A stretch of DNA of 64,000 nt from Mycobacterium dioxanotrophicus (GTDB lineage: Bacteria > Actinomycetota > Actinomycetes > Mycobacteriales > Mycobacteriaceae), in the NCBI RefSeq assembly GCF_002157835.1, contig NZ_CP020809.1, forward strand, positions 992,001-1,056,000, read 5' to 3'. This document shows positions 27,605-35,376 of the stretch, piece after piece. A program made the translations under genes and the position numbers. Below the pieces are notes generated by a model, which ran no database searches, was not told where the DNA came from, and saw nothing but the letters and a program-made list of their open reading frames with translations. Position 1 is the first letter of the stretch. Every line of letters starts with the position of its first letter.

Positions 27605-28105
27605 ATGACGAGCAGAGCTCTCATCACCCAGGCCGCCGCCGATCTGCTGGTGACACTGCAGGAGCGGCACGGGGCGTTGATGTTTCACCAGTCCGGCGGA
27701 TGCTGTGACGGGTCGTCGCCGATGTGTTACCCCGACGGCGATTTCATCGTCGGGGACCGCGACATCCTGTTGGGTGTCCTCGACGTGGGGGAGGCCGCGG
27801 ACGCGAGGAGCAAGGGAATCTTCGGTGTGCCGGTGTGGATCTCCGGGCCGCAGTTCGACGCGTGGAAACACACCCAACTGGTGATCGATGTGGTGCCCGG
27901 CCGTGGCGGCGGGTTCAGCTTGGAGGCGCCCGAGGGCAAGCGTTTCCTGTCGCGCGGACGAGCGTTCACCGACGCCGAGCTCGACGAACTCGCTGCGTGC
28001 CCACCCCTGACGGGGGCCGAGTACGCGGCGGGGAAGCGGCCGCCGGACACGGGCAGCCACATCGTCGCCGAGGCGTCAGACGCCTGCCCGGTGCCTCAGA
28101 GGTAG
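27605..28105 (+). CDS. DUF779 domain protein (Rv0459-like)
   Basis: Protein of 166 residues. Its hallmark is the Cys cluster GGCCDGSSPMCY (Cys33, Cys34, Cys41), which could bind a metal or act in redox chemistry, followed by WISGPQFDAWKHTQLVIDVV. DUF779 genes usually accompany aldehyde dehydrogenases, so it may be an accessory or maturation factor; this is inference. Translation is probably coupled to the dehydrogenase gene. The last 45 residues are variable. Confidence 0.83.
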   Translation: MTSRALITQAAADLLVTLQERHGALMFHQSGGCCDGSSPMCYPDGDFIVGDRDILLGVLDVGEAADARSKGIFGVPVWISGPQFDAWKHTQLVIDVVPGRGGGFSLEAPEGKRFLSRGRAFTDAELDELAACPPLTGAEYAAGKRPPDTGSHIVAEASDACPVPQR

Positions 28106-28163
28106 GAGCCGCGTTCTGCCGAGGGGATAGCTGATCTCGCGACTTCGCCGCAAGAAACCAGTT

Positions 28164-28185
28164 CATGTGTTCAGATGGACACATG
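28164..28185. promoter_or_regulatory. Perfect inverted repeat over the ABC operon start
   Basis: Arms CATGTGT and ACACATG, 8-nt spacer. Each arm contains one of the two candidate ATG codons of the solute-binding protein gene. It may be an operator for an unlinked regulator or an mRNA hairpin masking the initiation site. Confidence 0.5.
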
Positions 28186-29784
28186 TTGTTTTGGTTCACG
28201 CGCTCGTCGCAGCTGCGTCTCCTCGTCGTATTCGGCGCGATAGTGGCGACGACGCTGGCTGGTTGCGCGTCCAATTCCGGTTCGGCAGAACGTAATCAGG
28301 TCGTGCTGGCAGACGGTCAGGAACTCGGCGGCTACAACCCCGTATCCGGCTACGGCGAGCTCGGCGTATCGCCGATCTACGAAGGCCTGTACCGCCCTCA
28401 GGGTGCGTCGGACTCGGCGGTGCCCACCCTTGTCCCGTGGCTCGCCACCGCAGCGCCGGATCCGGTGGGGCCGAAGCGGTGGCGGGTGCCGTTGCGCGAG
28501 GGCGTGACGTTCTCCGACGGCACAGGCTTCGACGCTGCCGATGTGGTGGCGACCTACACCGCGGTGAAGAATCCCGAAGTGGCGTCGGAGATCTCGACCC
28601 ACGTCGAACCCATCACCGCGATGACCGCCGACGGCCCGCACGCCGTCATCGTCGAGACCAGCATGGCCGCCGACCCGACTCCTTTTCTCCTGCTGGGCAT
28701 CCTGCCGTCGGAAAAGGTCGAGGCGGCCCCGGCGGCCGACTGGGCGGTGAACACCGCGCCGGTCGGGACCGGCCCGTACCGGCTGGAAAGTCTGCGGCCG
28801 GATCAGGCCGTCATGGTTGCGCGTGACGACTACTGGGGTCCGCCCGCGCAGGTCCGCCGCCTGATCTATACCTACACTCCCGACGACAACGTGCGCGCGC
28901 AGCGCATCATCGCCGGCGAGGTCGACGGAGTGAACTTGCCGCCCAAGCTGATCGATTCCATCGGCCGCGACACCGTGCGCACCGTGGCGGTGCAGTCCGC
29001 GGATTGGCGGGGCGTGGCGTTCCCGTCCGGGAATCCGTTCACCGCCGACCCGCGTGCGCGGCTGGCGATGAACCTCGCCGTGGACCGCGAAGCGGTGATC
29101 CGCGACGTGGTGGCCGGACACGGTCGTGCGGCGATCACGCCGATCGCCGCGGTCTACGGCGATGCCTTCAATCCCGACGCGCGGTTCGCGTTCGACTTGC
29201 ACGGTGCGGCACAGATGCTGGACGACGCAGGCTGGCGGATCGGGGCCGACGGATGGCGCGAAAAAGCCGGCGTACAAGCGTCATTCGACCTGCTCTACAA
29301 CGCCCAGGACACGTTGCGTCGCGACCTCGCGGTGGCGTTCGCGGCGGCGATGAAGCCGTTGGGGGTCGACGTGCGCACCCGTGGCACCAGTTGGGACGAG
29401 ATCGACACGCGATTCGGTGACTCGGCGGTACTGCTCGGTGGTGGAGAGACGCCCTACAGCATCGACTCACAGGTGTACGACACGCTGCACACCCGGGTGC
29501 CCGACTCGTCGCCATACGCCAACCCAGGCAACTTCACCGCGCCAGGACTGGACGGCCTGCTCGAACAGGCGCGCGAAACCGGCCCAGGCGCAAAGAAAGA
29601 CGCGCTGTACCGCCAGATTCAAGCCGTCTACGTCGCCGAGCCGTCCTACGTCTACCTCGCATTCCTCGATCACACGTACGGATATCGGGACCACGGCTGG
29701 CAGCAGGTGGCGCCGATCCTCGAACCGCATTCCCACGGTGTGTCGTGGGGCCCGTGGTGGAATGTCGCGGCATGGGCGCGCTGA
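28183..29784 (+). CDS. Solute-binding lipoprotein of peptide/nickel ABC importer (SBP family 5)
   Basis: Extracytoplasmic binding protein of 533 residues. Signal peptide MLFWFTRSSQLRLLVVFGAI then lipobox LAGC, with Cys28 as the lipid-modified residue. The mature part shows family-5 landmarks: VSPIYEGLYRP near the N-terminus, WRVPLREGVTFSDG, VGTGPYRLESL, and AMNLAVDREAVIRDV. The family binds oligopeptides, nickel chelates, opines or other small molecules. An ATG 18 nt earlier is an alternative start. First of five genes joined by overlaps; SBP-permease-permease-ATPase-ATPase order matches nikABCDE/dpp operons. Confidence 0.87.
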   Translation: MLFWFTRSSQLRLLVVFGAIVATTLAGCASNSGSAERNQVVLADGQELGGYNPVSGYGELGVSPIYEGLYRPQGASDSAVPTLVPWLATAAPDPVGPKRWRVPLREGVTFSDGTGFDAADVVATYTAVKNPEVASEISTHVEPITAMTADGPHAVIVETSMAADPTPFLLLGILPSEKVEAAPAADWAVNTAPVGTGPYRLESLRPDQAVMVARDDYWGPPAQVRRLIYTYTPDDNVRAQRIIAGEVDGVNLPPKLIDSIGRDTVRTVAVQSADWRGVAFPSGNPFTADPRARLAMNLAVDREAVIRDVVAGHGRAAITPIAAVYGDAFNPDARFAFDLHGAAQMLDDAGWRIGADGWREKAGVQASFDLLYNAQDTLRRDLAVAFAAAMKPLGVDVRTRGTSWDEIDTRFGDSAVLLGGGETPYSIDSQVYDTLHTRVPDSSPYANPGNFTAPGLDGLLEQARETGPGAKKDALYRQIQAVYVAEPSYVYLAFLDHTYGYRDHGWQQVAPILEPHSHGVSWGPWWNVAAWAR

Positions 29785-30785
29785 CCCGCCCGGACGTCGA
29801 CCGTGATCGCCGAATGTGTGCTGCCGCACGTCTTCTCGGCATCCGTACCGCCGTCGCCGTGCCGGTGACCGTCGCGGTCTCGGTGGTGATGTTCGGCATC
29901 GCGTCCCTGTCACCGTTCGATCCACTGGTGGCCTATCTGGGTGACAACTACCAGGCCGCCACCCAGTCTCAACGCGCGGCGGTACGCGCCGCATACGACA
30001 TCGATCAATCCTGGTGGCAGGCCTGGTGGAACTGGTTTTTCGGCGCGGTCCGCGGTGACCTGGGCTGGTCTTCGACGAAATCGCAGTCCGTGACGACGGT
30101 GCTGGCCGAACGGATACCGTTCACGCTGGCCTTGTCCGGCGCGGCGTTGGTGACCGCTGCGGCCGTGGCGATCCTGGTGGGCGGCATCACCGGAATGCGC
30201 AGAGGTGGTGCGCTGGACCGGCTGTGCACCGGGGTGGCGGTGACGGTCGCCGCGATGCCGCCGTTCGTCGTATCGCTGACATTGGTGGCGGTGGTGGCAG
30301 TCGGGTTGCGCTTGTTGCCTGCGTCGGGGGCGAGCGCTCCCGGGGACGATTACACCGCCGGCGGCCTGGTCCGGCACGCCGTGCTGCCGCTGATCGCGCT
30401 GACGGTGTCGCAGATCCCGTGGCTGATGTTGACCATGCGGACGGCGGTCGCGCAGGCATGCGAATCCGATGCGGTGCGCGCGGCGCGAGCGCGTGGTGTC
30501 GACGGCTGGGCCCTGCTGCGCGGCCACATCGCCCCGGTGTCGGTACTGCCGACGCTGGCGCTGCTGGGAACCCGACTGCCCGAGCTGATTGCCGGCGCAG
30601 CGATCGTGGAGACCGTGTTCAGCTGGCCGGGAATGGCGGCCACACTCGTGGAATCCGCCGCAGCGCTGGACTTTTCATTACTCGCGGCGTTGACGGTCGG
30701 ATCGGCCTTCGCGGTGTTGGCCGGGTCGGCACTCTCCGATGCGGCAGCCGTGGCGATCGATCCGCGGATCGAGATGAAGGCATGA
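29772..30785 (+). CDS. ABC importer permease 1 (DppB/NikB type)
   Basis: Integral membrane subunit of 337 residues with about six helices. It starts inside the end of the binding-protein gene (13-nt overlap). After the first helix comes a periplasmic loop with LGDNYQAATQSQRAAVRAAY and the DLGWS motif typical of DppB-like permeases. The cytoplasmic coupling loop is AARARGVDGWALLRGHIAPV (EAA motif). A downstream in-frame ATG (MCAAARLLG) is a possible alternative start. Confidence 0.85.
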   Translation: MGALTRPDVDRDRRMCAAARLLGIRTAVAVPVTVAVSVVMFGIASLSPFDPLVAYLGDNYQAATQSQRAAVRAAYDIDQSWWQAWWNWFFGAVRGDLGWSSTKSQSVTTVLAERIPFTLALSGAALVTAAAVAILVGGITGMRRGGALDRLCTGVAVTVAAMPPFVVSLTLVAVVAVGLRLLPASGASAPGDDYTAGGLVRHAVLPLIALTVSQIPWLMLTMRTAVAQACESDAVRAARARGVDGWALLRGHIAPVSVLPTLALLGTRLPELIAGAAIVETVFSWPGMAATLVESAAALDFSLLAALTVGSAFAVLAGSALSDAAAVAIDPRIEMKA

Positions 30786-31606
30786 CAGTGAGGCAGGGTG
30801 GGCAGGCGCGGGTCGGCTGGCCGTGGCTGGTGATCGGCCTGATCGTGGTGGCGGCCGTGGCGATTCCGGCGCTCGCCGGTGAACAGGTCGCCGATTTCGG
30901 TGCGGCACTGCGGCCGCCCGCGATCGAAAACCCGGCAGGCACCGACCATTCGGGTTATGACCTGCTGGTGCGTACCGCAGAAGGGTTGCGGATCTCGCTG
31001 GTGATCGCCGCGGTGTGTGCGCTTGCCGCGACGGTGCTCGGTCTCGTGATAGGCGTCGGATCGGCACTGGCCGGCGGCTGGGTCGACGCGATCGTGATGC
31101 GGGTGGTCGACGGTTTCAACGCGCTGCCGCATCTCGTCGTCGGGATCGTCATCGCAGCGATGTGGCGCGGTGCTCCGCTGGCCATCATCGCGTCGATCGC
31201 GCTGACCCACTGGCCGGCCGTCGCACGTGTGGTGCGCGCCGAATTGCTGTCGGTCGCTGACGCCGGATGGGTGCAGGCCGCGAAACTGGCCGGCGCGTCG
31301 CGCTGGTTCGTCGCCCGCAATCACCTGGTGCCGGCCGTGACGGGGCAAGCACTCGTGGCCATGGTGATGCTGCTGCCGCACGCCGTGTGGCACGAGTCGA
31401 CGCTGTCTTTCCTCGGGATCGGCCTCTCGCCGGATCGAGCCAGCCTGGGCACCCTGCTCGGGCAGGCGCGCGGCGACGTGCTGATGGGCGCCTGGTGGAC
31501 GCTGGCGGTGCCTGCCGCGGCGCTCGTCGCGACCGCGCTGGCTTTCGCCGTGGCGGGCGCGGCCGTGCGACGGCGCAACGCGCCGCCGGCCGGGCAGGTG
31601 TGGTGA
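30782..31606 (+). CDS. ABC importer permease 2 (DppC/NikC type)
   Basis: Integral membrane subunit of 274 residues, about six helices. The DppC-type TDHSGYDLLVRTAEGLRISL strand precedes the permease core, and the coupling loop is AAKLAGASRWFVARNHLVP. ESTLSFLGIGLSP near the C-terminus is highly typical of this permease class. The ATG overlaps the stop of permease 1 by 4 nt, and its own stop overlaps the ATPase start (TGATG), so translation is coupled. Confidence 0.87.
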   Translation: MTVRQGGQARVGWPWLVIGLIVVAAVAIPALAGEQVADFGAALRPPAIENPAGTDHSGYDLLVRTAEGLRISLVIAAVCALAATVLGLVIGVGSALAGGWVDAIVMRVVDGFNALPHLVVGIVIAAMWRGAPLAIIASIALTHWPAVARVVRAELLSVADAGWVQAAKLAGASRWFVARNHLVPAVTGQALVAMVMLLPHAVWHESTLSFLGIGLSPDRASLGTLLGQARGDVLMGAWWTLAVPAAALVATALAFAVAGAAVRRRNAPPAGQVW

Positions 31607-32376
31607 TGGCATCCCCGACGGCACAGCTGTGCGACCTCACCGTCGACATCGCCACCCGCAGCGGTCGCAACGCGCCGGTGGTGCGGGTGCTCGATTCCGT
31701 CAGCCTGGATGTGCAGGCGGGCCGCGTCACGGCACTGATCGGCGAATCGGGTTGTGGGAAGTCGATGGTCGCCGCCGCATTGTGCGGCCTTCTGCCGCCG
31801 GCGGCACAGGTCGCCGGACGCATCCTGGTCAGGGGCGAGGACCTGGTCGCGGCGGGCGAGCGCGGCTGGCGTCCGTTACGCGGACATCACATCGGGGTGG
31901 TGCCGCAGTCCGCGGCGACCTCCTTCACTCCGGTCCGCACGATCGGATCCCAGCTGGCCGAGGTGTGCCAACGTCTGGACGCCGACCGCGCCCCGGCGCA
32001 ACTGTGCGCGGCAGTCCGGTTGCCGGCCGACGTCGTCCACCGCTATCCCCACGAACTGTCCGGAGGCATGGCACAGCGCGCCGCGATCGCCGCGGCGCTG
32101 GCCGGCCGCCCGGCATTGCTCATCGCTGACGAACCGACCTCGGCGCTCGACCCCGCCAACGCCGCTGTGGTGTGGCAGTTGCTGGCCGAGGCCGCTTCCG
32201 ACGGCGCGGCTGTGCTCGTCATCACCCACGATCTCCCGTCGTTGCTGCGTGCCGCCGTGTGCGACGACATCGCGCTGATGAGCGCGGGCAGCATCCTGCG
32301 GCGGGCCGCCACCACGGATATGCTCGCCGACCCGGACGCCTACGTGCGCAGGTTCTTCGGGGCGGTGACGTCGTGA
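31606..32376 (+). CDS. ABC importer ATPase 1 (DppD/NikD type)
   Basis: Nucleotide-binding subunit of 256 residues. Walker A GESGCGKS, Q-loop in GVVPQSAATSFTP, signature LSGGMAQR, Walker B LLIADEPTSALD and the switch His in VITHDL are all intact. It is shorter than classical OppD/DppD (about 320-340) because the C-terminal oligopeptide-transporter extension is missing, closer to NikD (about 254). This leans toward a nickel- or metallophore-type importer, but the substrate remains open. Confidence 0.88.
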   Translation: MASPTAQLCDLTVDIATRSGRNAPVVRVLDSVSLDVQAGRVTALIGESGCGKSMVAAALCGLLPPAAQVAGRILVRGEDLVAAGERGWRPLRGHHIGVVPQSAATSFTPVRTIGSQLAEVCQRLDADRAPAQLCAAVRLPADVVHRYPHELSGGMAQRAAIAAALAGRPALLIADEPTSALDPANAAVVWQLLAEAASDGAAVLVITHDLPSLLRAAVCDDIALMSAGSILRRAATTDMLADPDAYVRRFFGAVTS

Positions 32377-32990
32377 GCGTCTCTCAGCTGGAGGCCGACA
32401 GCATCTGTGTGTCATTCGACGGCCGGCTTGTCCTCGACGCTGTCGGGCTGACCGCACGCGGTGGCGAGATCGTCGGGGTTACCGGCCCGTCAGGCTGCGG
32501 CAAGACGACCTTGCTGCGGGTGTTGGCCGGGCTGCACCGGCCGGACGCCGGTCAGGTCCGCTACCACGGAGCTGCGCAGCCGCCTCCGGCGTCGCTCGCG
32601 CTGCTCGCCCAGCACCCACGGCTGGTCTGCAATCCACGCTGGACGCTCGGCCGGATCATCGCCGAACCGGCGCTCATCGGTGGCACGCCGGTGTCGGTCG
32701 ATGCCATCGCGCGCCGCGTCGGGCTTGACGAGTCGCTGCTGCAGCGGCATCCCGGGCAGGTCAGCGACGGCCAACTACAGCGGGCGTGCCTGGGCCGGAT
32801 CGTCGCGCAACAGCCCACGATCGTGCTGTGTGACGAACCGACGGCGATGCTCGACCCCATCGCCACCGATCACGTCGCCGAACTGTTGAGCGACGTCGCC
32901 GACGGCGGCGCGAGCGTCGTGCTGGTCAGCCATGATGCGGATCTCGTCAGCGCGTTGAGTACGCATACTCATACACTGCCGGGCGGCTGA
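32373..32990 (+). CDS. ABC importer ATPase 2, unusually short (DppF/NikE position)
   Basis: Nucleotide-binding subunit of 205 residues. Walker A GPSGCGKTTL, Q-loop region LLAQHPRLVCNP, Walker B IVLCDEPTAMLD and switch His in VLVSHDAD are intact. The ABC signature is degenerate, VSDGQLQRACL instead of LSGGQ-QR. The protein lacks about 60 residues relative to NikE and all of the DppF C-terminal extension; it ends shortly after the switch region at LPGG. GTG start overlaps the previous stop (GTGA). Probably functional as the second site of a heterodimer, possibly one that is catalytically weaker. Confidence 0.83.
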   Translation: MSVSQLEADSICVSFDGRLVLDAVGLTARGGEIVGVTGPSGCGKTTLLRVLAGLHRPDAGQVRYHGAAQPPPASLALLAQHPRLVCNPRWTLGRIIAEPALIGGTPVSVDAIARRVGLDESLLQRHPGQVSDGQLQRACLGRIVAQQPTIVLCDEPTAMLDPIATDHVAELLSDVADGGASVVLVSHDADLVSALSTHTHTLPGG

Positions 32991-33058
32991 ATGATCGTCT
33001 TCGCACCGGACCGTGGATCGGTCGATGGAAACCAGGGTCCGCCTACTAGGGTGGGGGC

Positions 33059-34453
33059 GTGACCCACTTTGACGTCGTCGTTCTCGGAGCTGGTCCCGGT
33101 GGATACGTCGCGGCTATTCGTGCCGCTCAACTGGGGCTGAACACCGCCATCATCGAACCCAAGTATTGGGGTGGGGTGTGCCTCAACGTCGGGTGCATCC
33201 CGTCCAAGGCGTTGCTGCGCAATGCCGAGCTGGCCCATATCTTCGCCAAGGAAGCCAAGACCTTCGGCATCAGCGGTGAGGCCAGCTTCGACTACGGCGC
33301 CGCGTTCGACCGCAGCCGCAAGGTCGCCGAGGGCCGGGTGGCCGGCGTGCACTTCCTGATGAAGAAGAACAAGATCACCGAGATCCACGGCTACGGCACC
33401 TTCACCGGCCCCAAGTCGATCTCGGTCAAACTCAACGACGGCGGCACCGAGAACGTCACCTTCGACAACGCGATCATCGCCACCGGCTCCTCGACCCGCC
33501 TGGTCCCGGGCACCACCTTGTCCGACAACGTGGTGACCTACGAGACCCAGATCCTCTCGCGCGAGCTGCCCGGGTCGATCATCATCGCCGGCGCCGGCGC
33601 GATCGGCATGGAGTTCGCCTACGTGCTCAAGAACTACGGCGTGGATGTCACCATCGTCGAGTTCCTGCCCCGCGCGCTGCCCAACGAGGACGCCGAGGTG
33701 TCCAAGGAGATCGAAAAGCAGTACAAGAAGCTCGGGGTGAAGATCCTCACCGGCACCAAGGTCGAAGGCATCGCCGATGATGGCTCGGTCGTGAAGGTCA
33801 CCGTGAGCAAGGACGGTAAGACCGAGGAACTCAAGGCCGACAAGGTGTTGCAGGCCATCGGGTTCGCCCCCAATGTCGAGGGCTACGGCCTGGAGGCCGC
33901 CGGGGTGGCGCTCACCGACCGCAAGGCCATCGCGATCGACGAGTACATGCGCACCAACGTGGCGGGTATCTATGCGATCGGGGATGTGACGGCGCTGCTG
34001 CAGTTGGCGCATGTGGCCGAGGCCCAGGGCGTGGTGGCCGCCGAGACCATCGCCGGTGCCGAGACGTTGGCGCTCGGGGATTACCGGATGATGCCGCGCG
34101 CGACGTTCTGCCAGCCGCAGGTGGCCAGTTTCGGGTTGACCGAACAGCAGGCCAAGGACGAGGGCTACGACGTGGTGGTGGCCAAGTTCCCGTTCACCGC
34201 CAACGGCAAGGCCCACGGCCTGGCCGACCCGACCGGGTTCGTCAAACTCATCGCCGACAAGAAACACCTCGAACTGCTCGGCGGGCACCTCATCGGCCCC
34301 GACGTCTCCGAACTGCTACCCGAGCTGACCCTGGCCCAAAAGTGGGACCTCACCGCCCATGAGCTGGCCCGCAACGTGCACACCCACCCGACCCTGTCCG
34401 AAGCACTACAGGAATGCTTCCACGGCCTCACCGGCCACATGATCAACTTTTGA
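33059..34453 (+). CDS. lpd: Dihydrolipoamide dehydrogenase
   Basis: FAD-dependent E3 enzyme of 464 residues, orthologue of LpdC (Rv0462). It reoxidises lipoamide in pyruvate and branched-chain dehydrogenases and in the mycobacterial peroxynitrite reductase complex. FAD site [10 protein letters not shown] (10-19), redox disulfide Cys41-x4-Cys46 in [21 protein letters not shown] site [10 protein letters not shown], and terminal [12 protein letters not shown] with the catalytic His-Glu pair. GTG start: TAGGGT ends exactly 6 nt upstream, so this is probably a leaderless transcript, although a G-rich run lies between. A small membrane protein gene overlaps its stop. Confidence 0.96.
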   Translation: MTHFDVVVLGAGPGGYVAAIRAAQLGLNTAIIEPKYWGGVCLNVGCIPSKALLRNAELAHIFAKEAKTFGISGEASFDYGAAFDRSRKVAEGRVAGVHFLMKKNKITEIHGYGTFTGPKSISVKLNDGGTENVTFDNAIIATGSSTRLVPGTTLSDNVVTYETQILSRELPGSIIIAGAGAIGMEFAYVLKNYGVDVTIVEFLPRALPNEDAEVSKEIEKQYKKLGVKILTGTKVEGIADDGSVVKVTVSKDGKTEELKADKVLQAIGFAPNVEGYGLEAAGVALTDRKAIAIDEYMRTNVAGIYAIGDVTALLQLAHVAEAQGVVAAETIAGAETLALGDYRMMPRATFCQPQVASFGLTEQQAKDEGYDVVVAKFPFTANGKAHGLADPTGFVKLIADKKHLELLGGHLIGPDVSELLPELTLAQKWDLTAHELARNVHTHPTLSEALQECFHGLTGHMINF

Positions 34454-34719
34454 GAAACGAGATCATTGCCGGGATCGGCGGATTGGTCGTCGGCCATATT
34501 CTGTGGTTGACGGCCATTTCGTTGGCCACCGACAGCGGCTACGTCAACCAGTGGGTGCTGGTTGTCGCTGCGGTGTCGTTCCTGATCGCGGTGGCGGCGG
34601 GCCTGCTCGGTTTTCGCAAGTACCAGCAGAAGTCCCATGTGTGGGCGGCGTTCCTGTGGTTGCTGCCGGTCTCGCCGGTGCTGTTCTCGATCGCCGTGCT
34701 CGGGGTGACGTACCTGTAG
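34450..34719 (+). CDS. Small membrane protein (Rv0463-like)
   Basis: Integral membrane protein of 89 residues with three helices (about 4-26, 32-52, 64-87). Translation begins at a TTG that overlaps the lpd stop (TTGA), an arrangement that makes sense only with translational coupling. The ORF has no other plausible start before the first helix. Orthologous position and size agree with Rv0463. Function unknown. Confidence 0.78.
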   Translation: MRNEIIAGIGGLVVGHILWLTAISLATDSGYVNQWVLVVAAVSFLIAVAAGLLGFRKYQQKSHVWAAFLWLLPVSPVLFSIAVLGVTYL

Positions 34720-34727
34720 GCCCCGCG

Positions 34728-35279
34728 TCAGTCCGGGAAGTCCAGCGGGATCCGCAGGGTCGCCATCGTCGCGGCCAGCGCGTCGTATTGTCCTGCCAGC
34801 ATGCAGAATTCGATGAGCTGGGTGCGGTTGAGGAACGCGGAGAGCGCGGCCCAGGTCTCCGATGACATCGAGCGGGTGACGACGAATTCGTCGGTAGCGG
34901 TGATCAGGACGCGTTGCCGGTCGGTGAGCCCGGCGGCGTCGGGACCCTCGAAGATGCGGGCCTGGGTTTCGCGGTCCACCCCGCGGCTGCGGGCCAGCCG
35001 CCGGTGCTGCTGCAGCTCGTACTCACAGTCGCGCAGGTGCGCGACGCGCAGGATCACCAGTTCGGCATCCTTGCGGGGCAGCTTGCCGAGCGGTCCGAGC
35101 AGCAGGCCGGCCGACGGCAGCCACGCCAGGAACAGCAGCTTGTGCTGACCCAGCACATTGAAGAGAGTGAACCGCGGCGCCCGGATGGCCCGCGCTCCTG
35201 CCTTGGCGATGACCCAGTTGATCGGCCCCAGCTCCCGGAATCCCCCCGGTGCGATGCGGGCAGGCTCAAGTGTGCTCAC
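34728..35279 (-). CDS. Carboxymuconolactone decarboxylase/AhpD-like protein (Rv0464c-like)
   Basis: All-helical protein of 183 residues. The CMD signature region reads LVILRVAHLRDCEYELQQHR, with Cys and His in the positions of the AhpD-type active site but only one cysteine, so disulfide reductase chemistry of the two-Cys AhpD kind is not expected. GTG start; CAGACT ends 7 nt upstream. A 57-bp palindrome separates it from ramB upstream on the same strand. Convergent with lpd-Rv0463. Confidence 0.83.
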   Translation of the reverse strand: MSTLEPARIAPGGFRELGPINWVIAKAGARAIRAPRFTLFNVLGQHKLLFLAWLPSAGLLLGPLGKLPRKDAELVILRVAHLRDCEYELQQHRRLARSRGVDRETQARIFEGPDAAGLTDRQRVLITATDEFVVTRSMSSETWAALSAFLNRTQLIEFCMLAGQYDALAATMATLRIPLDFPD

Positions 35280-35302
35280 CCAGCCGAGTCTGGCACACCT
35301 CG

Positions 35303-35359
35303 CGAGACTACGGTTTGTGGTGCGATTTCGACGATTTGGCGCCATAAACCGTAGTCTCG
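35303..35359. repeat. 57-bp palindromic repeat, copy 1
   Basis: Left arm CGAGACTACGGTTTGTGGTGC pairs with the right arm at 19 of 21 positions around the centre GATTTCGACGATTTG. It lies between ramB and the downstream CMD gene (same strand). Confidence 0.88.
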
Positions 35360-35376
35360 GCGCAGAGCGTGCGCGA

